Shown piece by piece: positions 56,368 through 64,000 of a stretch of 64,000 nt of DNA (the first letter of the stretch is position 1; each line of letters starts with the position of its first letter). The stretch covers positions 34,816 through 98,815 of the forward strand of contig JAQXDL010000006.1 in the NCBI GenBank assembly GCA_029251375.1, read 5' to 3'. This DNA comes from Pseudomonadales bacterium (GTDB lineage: Bacteria; Pseudomonadota; Gammaproteobacteria; Pseudomonadales; Azotimanducaceae). Under the pieces are notes generated by a model that did not search any database, was not told where the DNA came from, and saw only the letters and a program-made list of their open reading frames with translations. The translations under genes were made by a program, and so were the position numbers.

Positions 56368-57333
56368 ATGCAAGAAATGATTGAGCATGAAGCATCAGTG
56401 CCGAATGGACTCTCGAAAAAAAGGTTCGACCAAGTAGCTGTGGCGCTTTTTCCAGAGTATTCGCGTTCCAGATTACAGTATTGGATCGAATCAGGAGAAT
56501 TGACCTTGGACGGAATGACCCAGAAGCCGAAGTTCAAGGTGCCCGTGGATGGCGTCTTAAAAATATGCGCAGCGCCTGACCAGAGTCATTTTGAGCCCCA
56601 AGATATTTCCTTGGATGTGGTTTTCGAAGATGACGATATTCTCGTGATAAACAAGCCTGCCGGGCTTGTTGTTCATCCCGGCGCTGGCAATTTCGATGGC
56701 ACCTTACTCAATGGTTTGCTTTATTACTGCTCAACATTAGAGGCAGTCCCCCGCGCCGGGATTGTTCATCGGTTAGATAAGGACACCACCGGTTTAATGG
56801 TTGTAGCAAAAACTTTAGTTAGCCAAAACAATTTGGTACATCAGTTGCAGTCCAGAGAAGTTAAGAGAATCTATCATGCGATCGCGTATGGTGATGTTGC
56901 ACGGTCCGGTTCGGTCGACGCACCGATAGGACGACATTCGACCATGAGAACGCGTATGTCGGTGCAGTTAAAAGGCAAAGAAGCGATGACTCATTACCAG
57001 CCCATTAGAAATTTTGGAGCACATACCTATTTGGAGCTGTCTCTATCAACAGGGCGGACGCATCAAATACGCGTTCACATGCAGCACATTAATCACCCTT
57101 TGGTCGGTGATCCGGTATATGGCGGCACGCTTAGAATACCTGCGGGCAGTCCTTCAGAACGCTTGGTGAGCTGTTTGAGCAATTTCCCGCGACAGGCATT
57201 GCATGCAAAACGTCTGTGTTTCGACCATCCGGCGCATGGTGAAATGGTTGAGTTTGAAATTGACCTGCCCGATGACTTCGCTGAGCTTGTCTATTGTTTG
57301 TCGGTTGAGGCTGATGAAAAAGTTGCCGACTAG
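56368..57333 (+). CDS. rluD: 23S rRNA pseudouridine synthase RluD
   Basis: Makes pseudouridines 1911/1915/1917 of 23S helix 69 in E. coli. The 321-residue protein has an S4 domain (about 17-65, KRFDQVAVALFPEYSRSRLQ) and the RluA-family catalytic motif HRLDKDTTGL (Asp137), then HPLVGDPVYGG. The 3' end overlaps pgeF by 20 bases. Confidence 0.95.
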   Translation: MQEMIEHEASVPNGLSKKRFDQVAVALFPEYSRSRLQYWIESGELTLDGMTQKPKFKVPVDGVLKICAAPDQSHFEPQDISLDVVFEDDDILVINKPAGLVVHPGAGNFDGTLLNGLLYYCSTLEAVPRAGIVHRLDKDTTGLMVVAKTLVSQNNLVHQLQSREVKRIYHAIAYGDVARSGSVDAPIGRHSTMRTRMSVQLKGKEAMTHYQPIRNFGAHTYLELSLSTGRTHQIRVHMQHINHPLVGDPVYGGTLRIPAGSPSERLVSCLSNFPRQALHAKRLCFDHPAHGEMVEFEIDLPDDFAELVYCLSVEADEKVAD

Positions 57334-58099
57334 TATTCTGCAACCATTAGATTGGTTGTTACCGGCGGGTGTTGGGGCGGCTACCACTTTGCGTTCGCCA
57401 GGTTTGAGTGAAGGTAAATTTGCTGGGCTCAATCTAGGCACTCACGTTGGCGACGATCCGCAAGCCGTGGAGCAAAACCGACAGATGCTGTCAGCAGCGC
57501 TTGGCGACCGTGTCATGCCGGTTTACATCAATCAGGTGCATGGTTGTAATGTCATTGAAATAAACTCGGATGATTATCGTAAAGCGTGTTTGCAAACGGC
57601 ACATACAAACTTGTCTTCAGACGCCGATGTGCTTTACACCCGCGATCAGAATTTGGCGTTGGTGATTCAAGTCGCTGATTGTTTACCAATACTTTTAGCC
57701 GACAAAAACGGTCGAGAGGTTGCGGCAATCCACGCCGGTTGGAGAGGATTGGCGGCGGGAATTATTAGGCATACGCTCGAGAAATTCGAGTCGAATAGTC
57801 TGACAGCATGGTTAGGTCCGGCGATTGGCCCCTGTCATTATGAAGTTGATAATGCGGTGTATGATCGATTTACGTCGACGACAGCGTTTAAACCCTGTGG
57901 CGACAACGTACATTGGATGATGTCGCTAGAGACTGTTGCGAAGGAGCAGTTACTTGAGGCGGGTTTAGATGAATCAGATATTGTTGCGACGAGTACCTGT
58001 ACCTATTGTCATGAAGACTATTTTTCATACCGAAGAGAGGGTCAGACGGGAAGGTTCGCGGCCTTGATTTGGATAACATCTAACCAAGCATCTGATTGA
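57314..58099 (+). CDS. pgeF: Peptidoglycan editing factor PgeF (YfiH, laccase-domain)
   Basis: A 261-residue YfiH-family protein with the three metal-ligand motifs: QVHG (His76), ADCLP (Cys123) and IHAGWRGLAAG (His140), plus GPAIGPCHYEV. In E. coli this family removes mis-incorporated amino acids from peptidoglycan precursors; purine nucleosidase-type activities are also reported for relatives. ATG 57314 has GAGG four bases upstream, inside rluD; the longer upstream frame is rejected. Confidence 0.93.
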   Translation: MKKLPTSILQPLDWLLPAGVGAATTLRSPGLSEGKFAGLNLGTHVGDDPQAVEQNRQMLSAALGDRVMPVYINQVHGCNVIEINSDDYRKACLQTAHTNLSSDADVLYTRDQNLALVIQVADCLPILLADKNGREVAAIHAGWRGLAAGIIRHTLEKFESNSLTAWLGPAIGPCHYEVDNAVYDRFTSTTAFKPCGDNVHWMMSLETVAKEQLLEAGLDESDIVATSTCTYCHEDYFSYRREGQTGRFAALIWITSNQASD

Positions 58100-58151
58100 C
58101 GCAGATTTGCAGAGGCCCACGAGAGAGTTTTCGGCGCAAGACGGCGTTTAC

Positions 58152-58646
58152 TTAGCCAGAGCAGTTGTCACTAATGACGAGCCTTGCCTCCGTCATTTTA
58201 TCATCTTTTTCAGAACTCGTTAGAACACGATTAACGCCATTCTTATCTTGAACACGAATCCGGCTGAATGCTTGTAGCTGGGCGAGATTTTTTTTGCCTA
58301 TTTCACAATTTGATCGTTTGGTGGCGCTAATTTCTGCGCTCAAAGCCGCCCTTTCTTCTGCAACAAGGGCATCTGGGTCAACAGCTTTGGTCTGCTTGAT
58401 GGTGTCTGGTCTGCTTGAGCTCTCGACCTCAACGGGGGCTGCACCAGGACGCCTCGGGTCAACCTGCTGACCGAACTGTCGATTTCGGCTGACGTAATCA
58501 GCATCATAGCCTCGTGGGTTACGTTGTGCGTAGTTTGTAACGCCATTTTCGTCTACCCAGACATAATAGTCCTCTTCGGCTATGGTAGGCATAGCAGAGA
58601 CGCAGATGACGGCAAGGAGCCCGATGTTTAAAATGAGGTTTCTCAT
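58152..58646 (-). CDS. DUF4124 domain-containing secreted protein
   Basis: A 164-residue protein with a signal peptide (MRNLILNIGLLAVICVSAMP) and the DUF4124 motif YYVWVDENGVTNYAQRNPRG. The remainder is a Gln/Arg/Pro-rich linker and a helical C-terminal region ending in a Cys pair (Cys117-like and Cys162). Function is unknown; DUF4124 proteins are common periplasmic proteins in Proteobacteria. Convergent with pgeF. Confidence 0.85.
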   Translation of the reverse strand: MRNLILNIGLLAVICVSAMPTIAEEDYYVWVDENGVTNYAQRNPRGYDADYVSRNRQFGQQVDPRRPGAAPVEVESSSRPDTIKQTKAVDPDALVAEERAALSAEISATKRSNCEIGKKNLAQLQAFSRIRVQDKNGVNRVLTSSEKDDKMTEARLVISDNCSG

Positions 58647-58717
58647 CTAAATCAATATTTCATAAGCATTTTCCAGAAGTTTACGTCAGCCAGCAGCGAT
58701 TTTCGAGGACAGATTTG

Positions 58718-58813
58718 ATGTATGTTGCTCAATATGACGAAGACGAGTACCAGTATATGACGAAGACAACCGTCAGTATGGCCGCTGAAAGATTGACGCA
58801 GCACAAAGGATGA
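58718..58813 (+). CDS. Candidate 31-codon small ORF upstream of ilvI
   Basis: ATG 58718 has a good Shine-Dalgarno (GAGGA, 8 bases) and encodes 31 residues starting MYVAQYDEDEYQYMTKTTVS and ending QHKG, stop at 58811. It contains a 13-base direct repeat (ATATGACGAAGAC at 58732 and 58755). It sits 75 bases before ilvI, but it has no run of Ile, Leu or Val codons, so it is not a typical attenuation leader peptide. Coding is plausible only from the ribosome site; nothing else supports it. Confidence 0.35.
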   Translation: MYVAQYDEDEYQYMTKTTVSMAAERLTQHKG

Positions 58814-58887
58814 AAGAGAATGCCCGCCCGATTTGCGCCTGTTATTGGCTCAAATTCGGTGAAATTTGATGATTTTGGGGAAATTAA

Positions 58888-60630
58888 GTGGAAATGCTAT
58901 CTGGGGGCGACATCCTGATTCGCTCATTGCAGGAAGAAAACGTCGACCATGTTTTCGGTTATCCGGGCGGGGCGGTGCTTCATATTTACGATGCACTATT
59001 CAGGCAAAACAAAGTCAAGCATGTGCTTGTTCGTCATGAGCAAGCAGCAACGCATATGGCTGACGGTTATGCGAGAAGTACAGGTCTGCCAGGCGTCGTC
59101 TTGGTCACGTCTGGTCCTGGCGCAACCAATGCAGTGACCGGTATAGCTACCGCTTATATGGATTCAATTCCAATGGTGGTTATTTCAGGCCAGGTGCAAA
59201 GTCACTTGATTGGCACAGATTCGTTTCAAGAAACAGATATGGTCGGAATCTCAAGGCCGATCGTGAAACACAGCTTTTTGGTAAAGAAAGCAGAAGACAT
59301 TCCGATGATTATAAAGAAGGCCTTCTATATAGCTACGACTGGTCGTCCTGGTCCTGTTGTCGTGGATATTCCTAAAGATATAACTAATCCAACCGACCTG
59401 GTTGAATACGAATACCCTTCAGATGTCGCGATTCGCTCATACAGCCCAGCAGGTAAGGGGCATACGGGGCAAATTAAGAAGGCAATATCGATGTTGCTAA
59501 ACGCTGAGCGACCGATGATTTATGCGGGCGGTGGTGTTATTCAAGGCAATGGTTCCGAGCTGTTGGTGACGCTTTGTCGCAAGGTTGGTTTTCCCGTCAC
59601 TAATACACTGATGGGCTTGGGCGCGTTTCCTGCCACGGATTCCCAATTTCTTGGCATGTTAGGTATGCATGGTACCTATGAGGCCAATATGGCCATGCAT
59701 CATTGTGATCTGATTCTGGCTGTTGGCGCCCGATTCGATGATCGAGTGACGAATACTGTCTCTAAATTCTGCCCTAATGCGAAGATTATTCACGTTGATA
59801 TTGATCCTGCGTCGATTGCGAAGAACGTTGACGTCGATGTACCTATCGTTGGCCCGGTTGTTAGCGTGTTGTCGGAAATGAATGCGCTACTTGAAGCGAA
59901 CTGGGTCAACAGAACAGACGACCAAGAAAAGTTACTCGCAGAGTGGTGGAGTCAAATAGAGGGTTGGCGAAAGCAGGACTGTCTAGCCGTCGAAAGAGAC
60001 GAGCATGACACTCAAATTAAACCGCAAGAAGCGGTGCAGGCAGTTTATCGTGCCACGAACGGCACTTCCTATGTGACGACGGATGTCGGGCAGCATCAAA
60101 TGTTTGCTGCACTTTATTACCCGTTTGATGAGCCAAGAAAGTGGATCAATTCAGGTGGTCTAGGCACGATGGGGTTTGGTCTGCCTGCCGCAATGGGCGT
60201 GCAGATGGCGTTTCCTGAAGAAGTTGTCACCTGCATTACGGGTGAGGGCAGTATTCAAATGAACATTCAAGAGCTATCAACGTGTTCGCAATACGGATTG
60301 CCGGTGAAGGTTATTAACTTGAATAACCGATCTTTGGGTATGGTTAAACAATGGCAGGATATGCAGTACGACGGTCGGCATTCTCATAGCTATATGGACT
60401 CATTGCCCGATTTTGTCGCGTTGGTCGAGTCATACGGACACATTGGGTTTAAGGTTGATCGGCTCGATGAGCTAGAAGATGTGCTTGCTGAAGTGTATTC
60501 GGAGAAGCTGAAGAATAGATTGGTATTTGTTGATATTCAGACTGACCCTGAGGTGCACGTATATCCTATGCATGTAGCACCCAACGGCTCGATGCGTGAT
60601 ATGTGGTTGAAAAAAGGAGTACGCACCTGA
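58888..60630 (+). CDS. ilvI: Acetolactate synthase large subunit
   Basis: A 580-residue ThDP-dependent enzyme, first common step in branched-chain amino acid synthesis. Visible: [20 protein letters not shown], catalytic Glu51 ([13 protein letters not shown]), [18 protein letters not shown] region [10 protein letters not shown], and the ThDP motif [15 protein letters not shown] with [12 protein letters not shown]. Start GTG 58888 with GGGGA about 7 bases upstream; ATG 58894 is a possible alternative. It shares one base with ilvH. Confidence 0.96.
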   Translation: MEMLSGGDILIRSLQEENVDHVFGYPGGAVLHIYDALFRQNKVKHVLVRHEQAATHMADGYARSTGLPGVVLVTSGPGATNAVTGIATAYMDSIPMVVISGQVQSHLIGTDSFQETDMVGISRPIVKHSFLVKKAEDIPMIIKKAFYIATTGRPGPVVVDIPKDITNPTDLVEYEYPSDVAIRSYSPAGKGHTGQIKKAISMLLNAERPMIYAGGGVIQGNGSELLVTLCRKVGFPVTNTLMGLGAFPATDSQFLGMLGMHGTYEANMAMHHCDLILAVGARFDDRVTNTVSKFCPNAKIIHVDIDPASIAKNVDVDVPIVGPVVSVLSEMNALLEANWVNRTDDQEKLLAEWWSQIEGWRKQDCLAVERDEHDTQIKPQEAVQAVYRATNGTSYVTTDVGQHQMFAALYYPFDEPRKWINSGGLGTMGFGLPAAMGVQMAFPEEVVTCITGEGSIQMNIQELSTCSQYGLPVKVINLNNRSLGMVKQWQDMQYDGRHSHSYMDSLPDFVALVESYGHIGFKVDRLDELEDVLAEVYSEKLKNRLVFVDIQTDPEVHVYPMHVAPNGSMRDMWLKKGVRT

Positions 60631-61121
60631 TGAGGCGAATTATCTCTGTATTAATTGAGAATGAAGCCGGTGCTCTCTCTAGAGTCATTGGATTGTTTGC
60701 GCAGCGAAACTACAATATTGAATCCCTGACCGTCGCACCGACCGAAGATGAGACGCTGTCTCGATTGACACTAACGACAGAAGCGAGTGACAAGCAAGTT
60801 GAGCAGATTACAAAGCAGCTCAATAAGTTGATTGAAGTCGTCAAATTAGTCGATCTGACCGATGGCGAACACATTGAGCGAGAGCTGATGTTGATTAAAC
60901 TCAAGGCGGCAGGGGCGCAGCGGGCTGAGATAAAGCGCACTGCTGACATATTCAGGGGTCAGATCGTCGATGTGACCAATGCAACCTATACAATTCAGTT
61001 GACAGGTACGACCGAAAAGCTTGATGCTTTCCTCCGGTCTATGGCCGACTCAACGATAATGGAAGTTGTAAGGTCTGGTGTTTCCGGACTCTCAAGAGGT
61101 GAAAAGATCCTCGCACTTTAG
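60630..61121 (+). CDS. ilvH: Acetolactate synthase small (regulatory) subunit
   Basis: A 163-residue regulatory subunit that confers valine feedback inhibition and stimulates the large subunit. ACT domain at residues about 1-75 (RRIISVLIENEAGALSRVIG, NYNIESLTVAPTED) and the conserved C-terminal domain (ELMLIKLKA, RGQIVDV). ATG overlaps the ilvI stop (TGATG); AAAGGAG lies about 11 bases upstream. In relatives ilvC follows directly, but here pssA does. Confidence 0.95.
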   Translation: MRRIISVLIENEAGALSRVIGLFAQRNYNIESLTVAPTEDETLSRLTLTTEASDKQVEQITKQLNKLIEVVKLVDLTDGEHIERELMLIKLKAAGAQRAEIKRTADIFRGQIVDVTNATYTIQLTGTTEKLDAFLRSMADSTIMEVVRSGVSGLSRGEKILAL

Positions 61122-61172
61122 TGTTAGATTTTTTATTGGTACACGTGAGTGTGCAATCGGCAGGAGTAAGAC

Positions 61173-61961
61173 ATGGCGGATGACCAGCAGCGACACGACT
61201 CATCGGCAAAGCCGGGTCGAGACAGTGATGGTAAGGTTTCCGCCTTGTTCGATCAAAAAGAGGAGCGCGCTGGACTAAGGCGCGGCATCTACCTGCTGCC
61301 GAACCTGATTACCACCGGTGCGCTTTTCTCTGGTTTCTACGCCATCATTTCCGCCATGAGCGGGTCCTTGCAGCAGGCTGCGATTGCGATTGTCGTTGCG
61401 GGTTTCTTGGATGCCCTCGATGGACGTATAGCAAGGATGACGAACACGCAAAGTGAGTTTGGTGTCCAGTATGACAGTCTCTCTGATATGGTCGCCTTTG
61501 GTGTTGCGCCAGCGGTGTTAATGTTCAGTTGGGTACTTAGCGATTTAGGTAAGATTGGCTGGATGGTCGCATTCCTTTATATGGCGTGTGCAGCACTTCG
61601 TCTTGCTCGGTTTAATACTAAGCCCGATAGTCGCGTTTTCTTTGGCCTAGCGAGTCCGGCGGCGGCGGGCGCAATTGCGACGACGGTTTGGGTTTGGACT
61701 GAGTATATGGCGACGCCAGTCAACTTCGAGTTGGGTGTGGCACTTGCGATCGTAACATCCTTGGTAGCTCTGCTGATGGTAAGTAATATCCGTTACTACA
61801 GCCCAAAGCAGCTCAATATGAAAGAAGGCGTCCCTTACGCCTACATGCTCGGTATCGTTGGGCTGTTTGCATTAGTTTTTGCTAACCCCCCCGTGGTTCT
61901 GCTTCTTATTGCCATCTGCTACATTAGCTCAGGTCCGATCCAAGGCTTGTTGCGTAGGTAA
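61173..61961 (+). CDS. pssA: CDP-diacylglycerol--serine O-phosphatidyltransferase
   Basis: Integral membrane enzyme making phosphatidylserine, the precursor of phosphatidylethanolamine. The 262-residue protein carries the CDP-alcohol phosphatidyltransferase motif DGRIARM then GVQYDSLSD (about 82-105), and about seven membrane helices. The N-terminus has a charged tail before LPNLITTGALFSGFYAIISA. ATG has AGGAG at 8 bases. This is the type-II PssA of Pseudomonas-like bacteria, not the E. coli PLD-type. Confidence 0.95.
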   Translation: MADDQQRHDSSAKPGRDSDGKVSALFDQKEERAGLRRGIYLLPNLITTGALFSGFYAIISAMSGSLQQAAIAIVVAGFLDALDGRIARMTNTQSEFGVQYDSLSDMVAFGVAPAVLMFSWVLSDLGKIGWMVAFLYMACAALRLARFNTKPDSRVFFGLASPAAAGAIATTVWVWTEYMATPVNFELGVALAIVTSLVALLMVSNIRYYSPKQLNMKEGVPYAYMLGIVGLFALVFANPPVVLLLIAICYISSGPIQGLLRR

Positions 61962-62048
61962 ATTTAGAAAGAGTAATTAATAAGTCAGCATTTTGTAACA
62001 TTGCGGCATGTACCCTGTCTTATTGTATATACACGGAGGGAGTTTCAA

Positions 62049-63053
62049 ATGGCGCGTAGCTGGGAATCAAGAGAATTCGAAGTCACAGATCAATCGACCT
62101 ACCTTAACAGACGCAAATTCCTGCAAGCAGCGTCAATGCTGCCCATTGCCGCCCACATACCTTTCGGCTTAGGGGCGGAGGGTGTTTTGAAAACATCCCA
62201 ATCAAAAGTATATGCCGACCGAGCGCCGCAATGGCTTGCCAAGCAAGTCGCAGGCGCTCAGACAAGCAAATGGGTGGCGAAGGACGATGTGACACCTTAC
62301 GAGCATATTATTCGATATAATAATTTTTACGAATTTGGCAGTGGTAAGAGCGACCCTTACGACAACGCTCAGAATTTCAATACTGATCCTTGGAGCGTTG
62401 AGATTAAAGGTGAGGCCGAAGTTAAAGGTAAATTCAATCTTGAGGATATTCTCAAACCTCACTCGTTAGAGGAAAGAATCTATCGACTCCGTTGTGTAGA
62501 AGCGTGGTCAATGGTCGTGCCTTGGATAGGCTTCCCGTTAGCTGACTTACTAAAGCGGTTTAAACCAACCTCTAAGGCAAGGTTTGTTAGATTCAAAACG
62601 CTCGTTGACGCAAAACAGATGCCTGGTCAACGAGCAGTGTTTAAGTCGATTGATTATCCCTATGTTGAGGGGCTACGAATCGATGAGGCGATGAACGAAC
62701 TCGCTTTTGTCGCCGTCGGTCTTTATGGCGATGTGATGCCGCCACAAAACGGCGCGCCACTGAGGTTGGTGTTGCCTTGGAAGTACGGTTTTAAGAGTAT
62801 TAAGTCCATCGTTAGCATTGAGTTTTTGGCGCGACAACCTAAAACCACATGGGAGAAGACCAATGCTCGTGAATATGGCTTTTATGCCAATGTAAATCCC
62901 GATGTGAGTCACCCCAGATGGAGCCAAGCTTCAGAGCGCAGATTGCCAGGCTCTCTGTTTAATCCCAATAGAATGGATACGCAAAAGTTCAATGGCTACG
63001 CAGAGCAGGTCGGGCAGCTTTACGCAAATATGGATCTGAATCGTTACTACTAG
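62049..63053 (+). CDS. msrP: Periplasmic methionine sulfoxide reductase, molybdopterin subunit MsrP
   Basis: A 334-residue Mo-molybdopterin enzyme that repairs oxidised methionine in periplasmic proteins. A Tat signal is present (NRRKFLQAASMLPIAAH, Arg21-Arg22). The molybdenum-ligating Cys149 is in YRLRCVEAWSMVVPWIGFPL, and NGAPLRLVLPWKYGFKS is typical. ATG 62049 has GGAGGGAG seven bases upstream, so the more upstream start at 62001 is rejected. The stop is followed at once by msrQ. Confidence 0.95.
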   Translation: MARSWESREFEVTDQSTYLNRRKFLQAASMLPIAAHIPFGLGAEGVLKTSQSKVYADRAPQWLAKQVAGAQTSKWVAKDDVTPYEHIIRYNNFYEFGSGKSDPYDNAQNFNTDPWSVEIKGEAEVKGKFNLEDILKPHSLEERIYRLRCVEAWSMVVPWIGFPLADLLKRFKPTSKARFVRFKTLVDAKQMPGQRAVFKSIDYPYVEGLRIDEAMNELAFVAVGLYGDVMPPQNGAPLRLVLPWKYGFKSIKSIVSIEFLARQPKTTWEKTNAREYGFYANVNPDVSHPRWSQASERRLPGSLFNPNRMDTQKFNGYAEQVGQLYANMDLNRYY

Positions 63054-63677
63054 ATGCCTTCGTTTTTCATACGTATCCCTAGGCCCCTATGCTTTGTTGT
63101 TAGCATTGCACCGCTCGTATATTGCCTATACCAAATATCACTGGTTCTAAAGGGTGAAATCTCCAGTTTAGGCGTCGATCCCGCCGAGAGCATTGTTCAT
63201 TACTTCGGTTTGTGTGCGCTTATTTTTCTATGGGTTACCTTGACCCTTAGCCCCTTGCGGACGTTGTTGGGTTATAACCACGTTTATTTGCGACGACAGC
63301 TTGGGTTGTTTGCCTTTTTTTATGGTGTCTGCCACCTAATGGCGTATTGGGTGCTTCTGTTGGAGTTTGATGTCGCGGGCGTGGTTGATGATGTTATTGA
63401 GCGGCCCTACATAACAGTGGGTATGTTGGCGTTGTTTTTGATGTTGCCATTGGCTATCACTTCGAATCGGTGGTCCCAGAAAAAGCTTCGTCTCAAGTGG
63501 AAGAAATTACACAGGTTGATCTATCCAATATCTATTTTGATAATAATCCACTTTTTTTGGCAAACCCGTAGTGACTTCTCCGAACCCCTTATGTATAGTG
63601 CGCTCCTCTTGTTACTACTGACCTACAGAATAGTAAGTTTAGTCAGAAACAAGCGCAAGGAAAGTCTAAAAACTTAA
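63054..63677 (+). CDS. msrQ: Heme-binding membrane subunit MsrQ
   Basis: A 207-residue inner-membrane b-type cytochrome that passes electrons from the quinone pool or a flavin reductase to MsrP. About six helices with conserved His in SIVHYFGLCAL, GVCHLMAYWVL and IIIHFFWQTRS, and the RRQLGLFAFFYG motif. It directly abuts msrP. An rRNA operon promoter region follows. Confidence 0.94.
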   Translation: MPSFFIRIPRPLCFVVSIAPLVYCLYQISLVLKGEISSLGVDPAESIVHYFGLCALIFLWVTLTLSPLRTLLGYNHVYLRRQLGLFAFFYGVCHLMAYWVLLLEFDVAGVVDDVIERPYITVGMLALFLMLPLAITSNRWSQKKLRLKWKKLHRLIYPISILIIIHFFWQTRSDFSEPLMYSALLLLLLTYRIVSLVRNKRKESLKT

Positions 63678-63825
63678 CGCAAATTGCCAAAGTTTAGACC
63701 GAACTAGACAGCCAAAGACTAGATGCAAAGGTTGGTTGTTGTCCCAGATAAAGCGATTGGGATTGAGGCATAGCATCACCTCATCACTGAGAATGAAAAT
63801 AAATGACATTTTTGTTCTTAAAGGC
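63678..63825. other. Gap between msrQ and the rrn promoter
   Basis: No gene is supported. No clear terminator for msrQ was found; the last part becomes AT-rich toward the rrn promoter. Confidence 0.35.
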
Positions 63826-63853
63826 TTGCAAAGCGTTCAAAACAACGTATCGT
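63826..63853 (+). promoter_or_regulatory. rrn P1-type promoter
   Basis: TTGCAA (63826-63831) and TATCGT (63848-63853) are 16 bases apart, followed by the GC-rich discriminator ACGCCTCC typical of gammaproteobacterial rrn promoters. The upstream stretch (about 63793-63820) is AT-rich, like an UP element. Sequence read by eye; strength unknown. Confidence 0.65.
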
Positions 63854-63860
63854 ACGCCTC

Positions 63861-64000
63861 CCTGATCAAGACGATCAGGCTGACTACAAGCCAGTAGTCA
63901 GAAGGGTTTTAACACTGAAACCCGCCGGACCGCCAGAGTATTTGGCAGAGTCTGAACTGTTCTTTAAAAATTTGGATACATGTAATAGGTGTGGGTACTT
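63861..64000 (+). other. rRNA operon leader (hairpins and boxA), 16S expected past window end
   Basis: The transcribed leader holds stem CCTGATC/GATCAGG (63861-63879), stem CTGACTAC/GTAGTCAG (63880-63901), a smaller GGGTTT/AAACCC stem (63904-63923), a boxB-like GCCA/TGGC stem (63932-63946), and boxA TGTTCTTTAAAAATTTG (63958-63974), then GTGTGGGTACTT at the very end. This order matches antitermination leaders of rrn operons in E. coli and Pseudomonas. No 16S sequence is inside the window. A 16S-23S spacer could look similar, but the protein gene msrQ just upstream rules that out. Confidence 0.78.

Noticed and set aside
58718..58813. Branched-chain attenuation leader peptide
   Set aside because: Codons for Ile, Leu and Val are not enriched (no Ile, one Leu, two Val) and no terminator/antiterminator pair was seen before ilvI.

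Overview
The window comes from a gammaproteobacterium, probably a marine or aquatic heterotroph. GC content is moderate (just under half by eye). The gene orders ispB / rplU-rpmA-obgE-proB / rpsT / murJ-ribF-lspA-fkpB-ispH / type IV pilus minor pilins / pilRS / bamD / rluD-pgeF and ilvIH-pssA-msrPQ-rrn are those of Pseudomonas-like and other marine gammaproteobacteria. A 920-residue TonB receptor, two peptide-uptake systems and a PDS-type two-component pair suit a peptide-scavenging aquatic lifestyle. I cannot name the genus. I saw no insertion sequences, phage genes, CRISPR arrays or tRNAs.

Layout. 1-5.3 kb: 3' part of holA, a histidine phosphatase, a CobS/CobT AAA+/VWA pair without CobN, and a NUDIX hydrolase. 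5.4-11.4 kb (minus strand): an oppABCDF-type oligopeptide ABC importer whose OppC carries an inserted fibronectin-III-like domain. 11.7-14.1 kb: a second AAA+/VWA pair (MoxR/CoxE type). 14.5-18.3 kb: a FecI-like ECF sigma factor without an adjacent FecR, then a TonB-dependent receptor. 18.7-21.9 kb: ahcY, an ArsR-methyltransferase regulator of the SahR type with a palindromic candidate operator, and a divergent conserved hypothetical gene. 21.9-24.8 kb: a two-component pair of the proteobacterial dedicated sortase system type, with no sortase nearby. 25-31.5 kb: a small unknown gene, ribokinase, NfeD plus two tandem SPFH/band-7 proteins, a POT-family peptide transporter, and a Ca2+-dependent PI-PLC-like lipoprotein.

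31.7-40.9 kb is the housekeeping block from ispB to ispH, in which ileS, normally between ribF and lspA, is missing. 41-55.4 kb is the type IV pilus priming/minor pilin locus: pilE, fimU, pilV, pilW, pilX, a giant pilY1 (2313 residues with about 1,000 extra N-terminal residues of cadherin/Ig-like repeats), pilY2, a second FimT/GspH pilin, and pilR/pilS. 55.4-58.7 kb: bamD, rluD, pgeF and a DUF4124 gene. 58.9-63.7 kb: ilvI-ilvH-pssA-msrP-msrQ, with ilvC missing from its usual place. The window ends inside the leader of an rRNA operon: an rrn-type promoter, hairpins and a boxA element are visible, and 16S should start just past the right edge.

Functional themes. Peptides enter through the Opp ABC importer and the proton-coupled POT carrier. 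Methyl-cycle by-product removal (AhcY) is probably under SahR-type control. Pilus assembly and its PilSR control are encoded together, with an enlarged tip adhesin as the most distinctive feature. The two AAA+/VWA pairs are probable protein or metal-centre remodelling machines whose targets lie outside the window.
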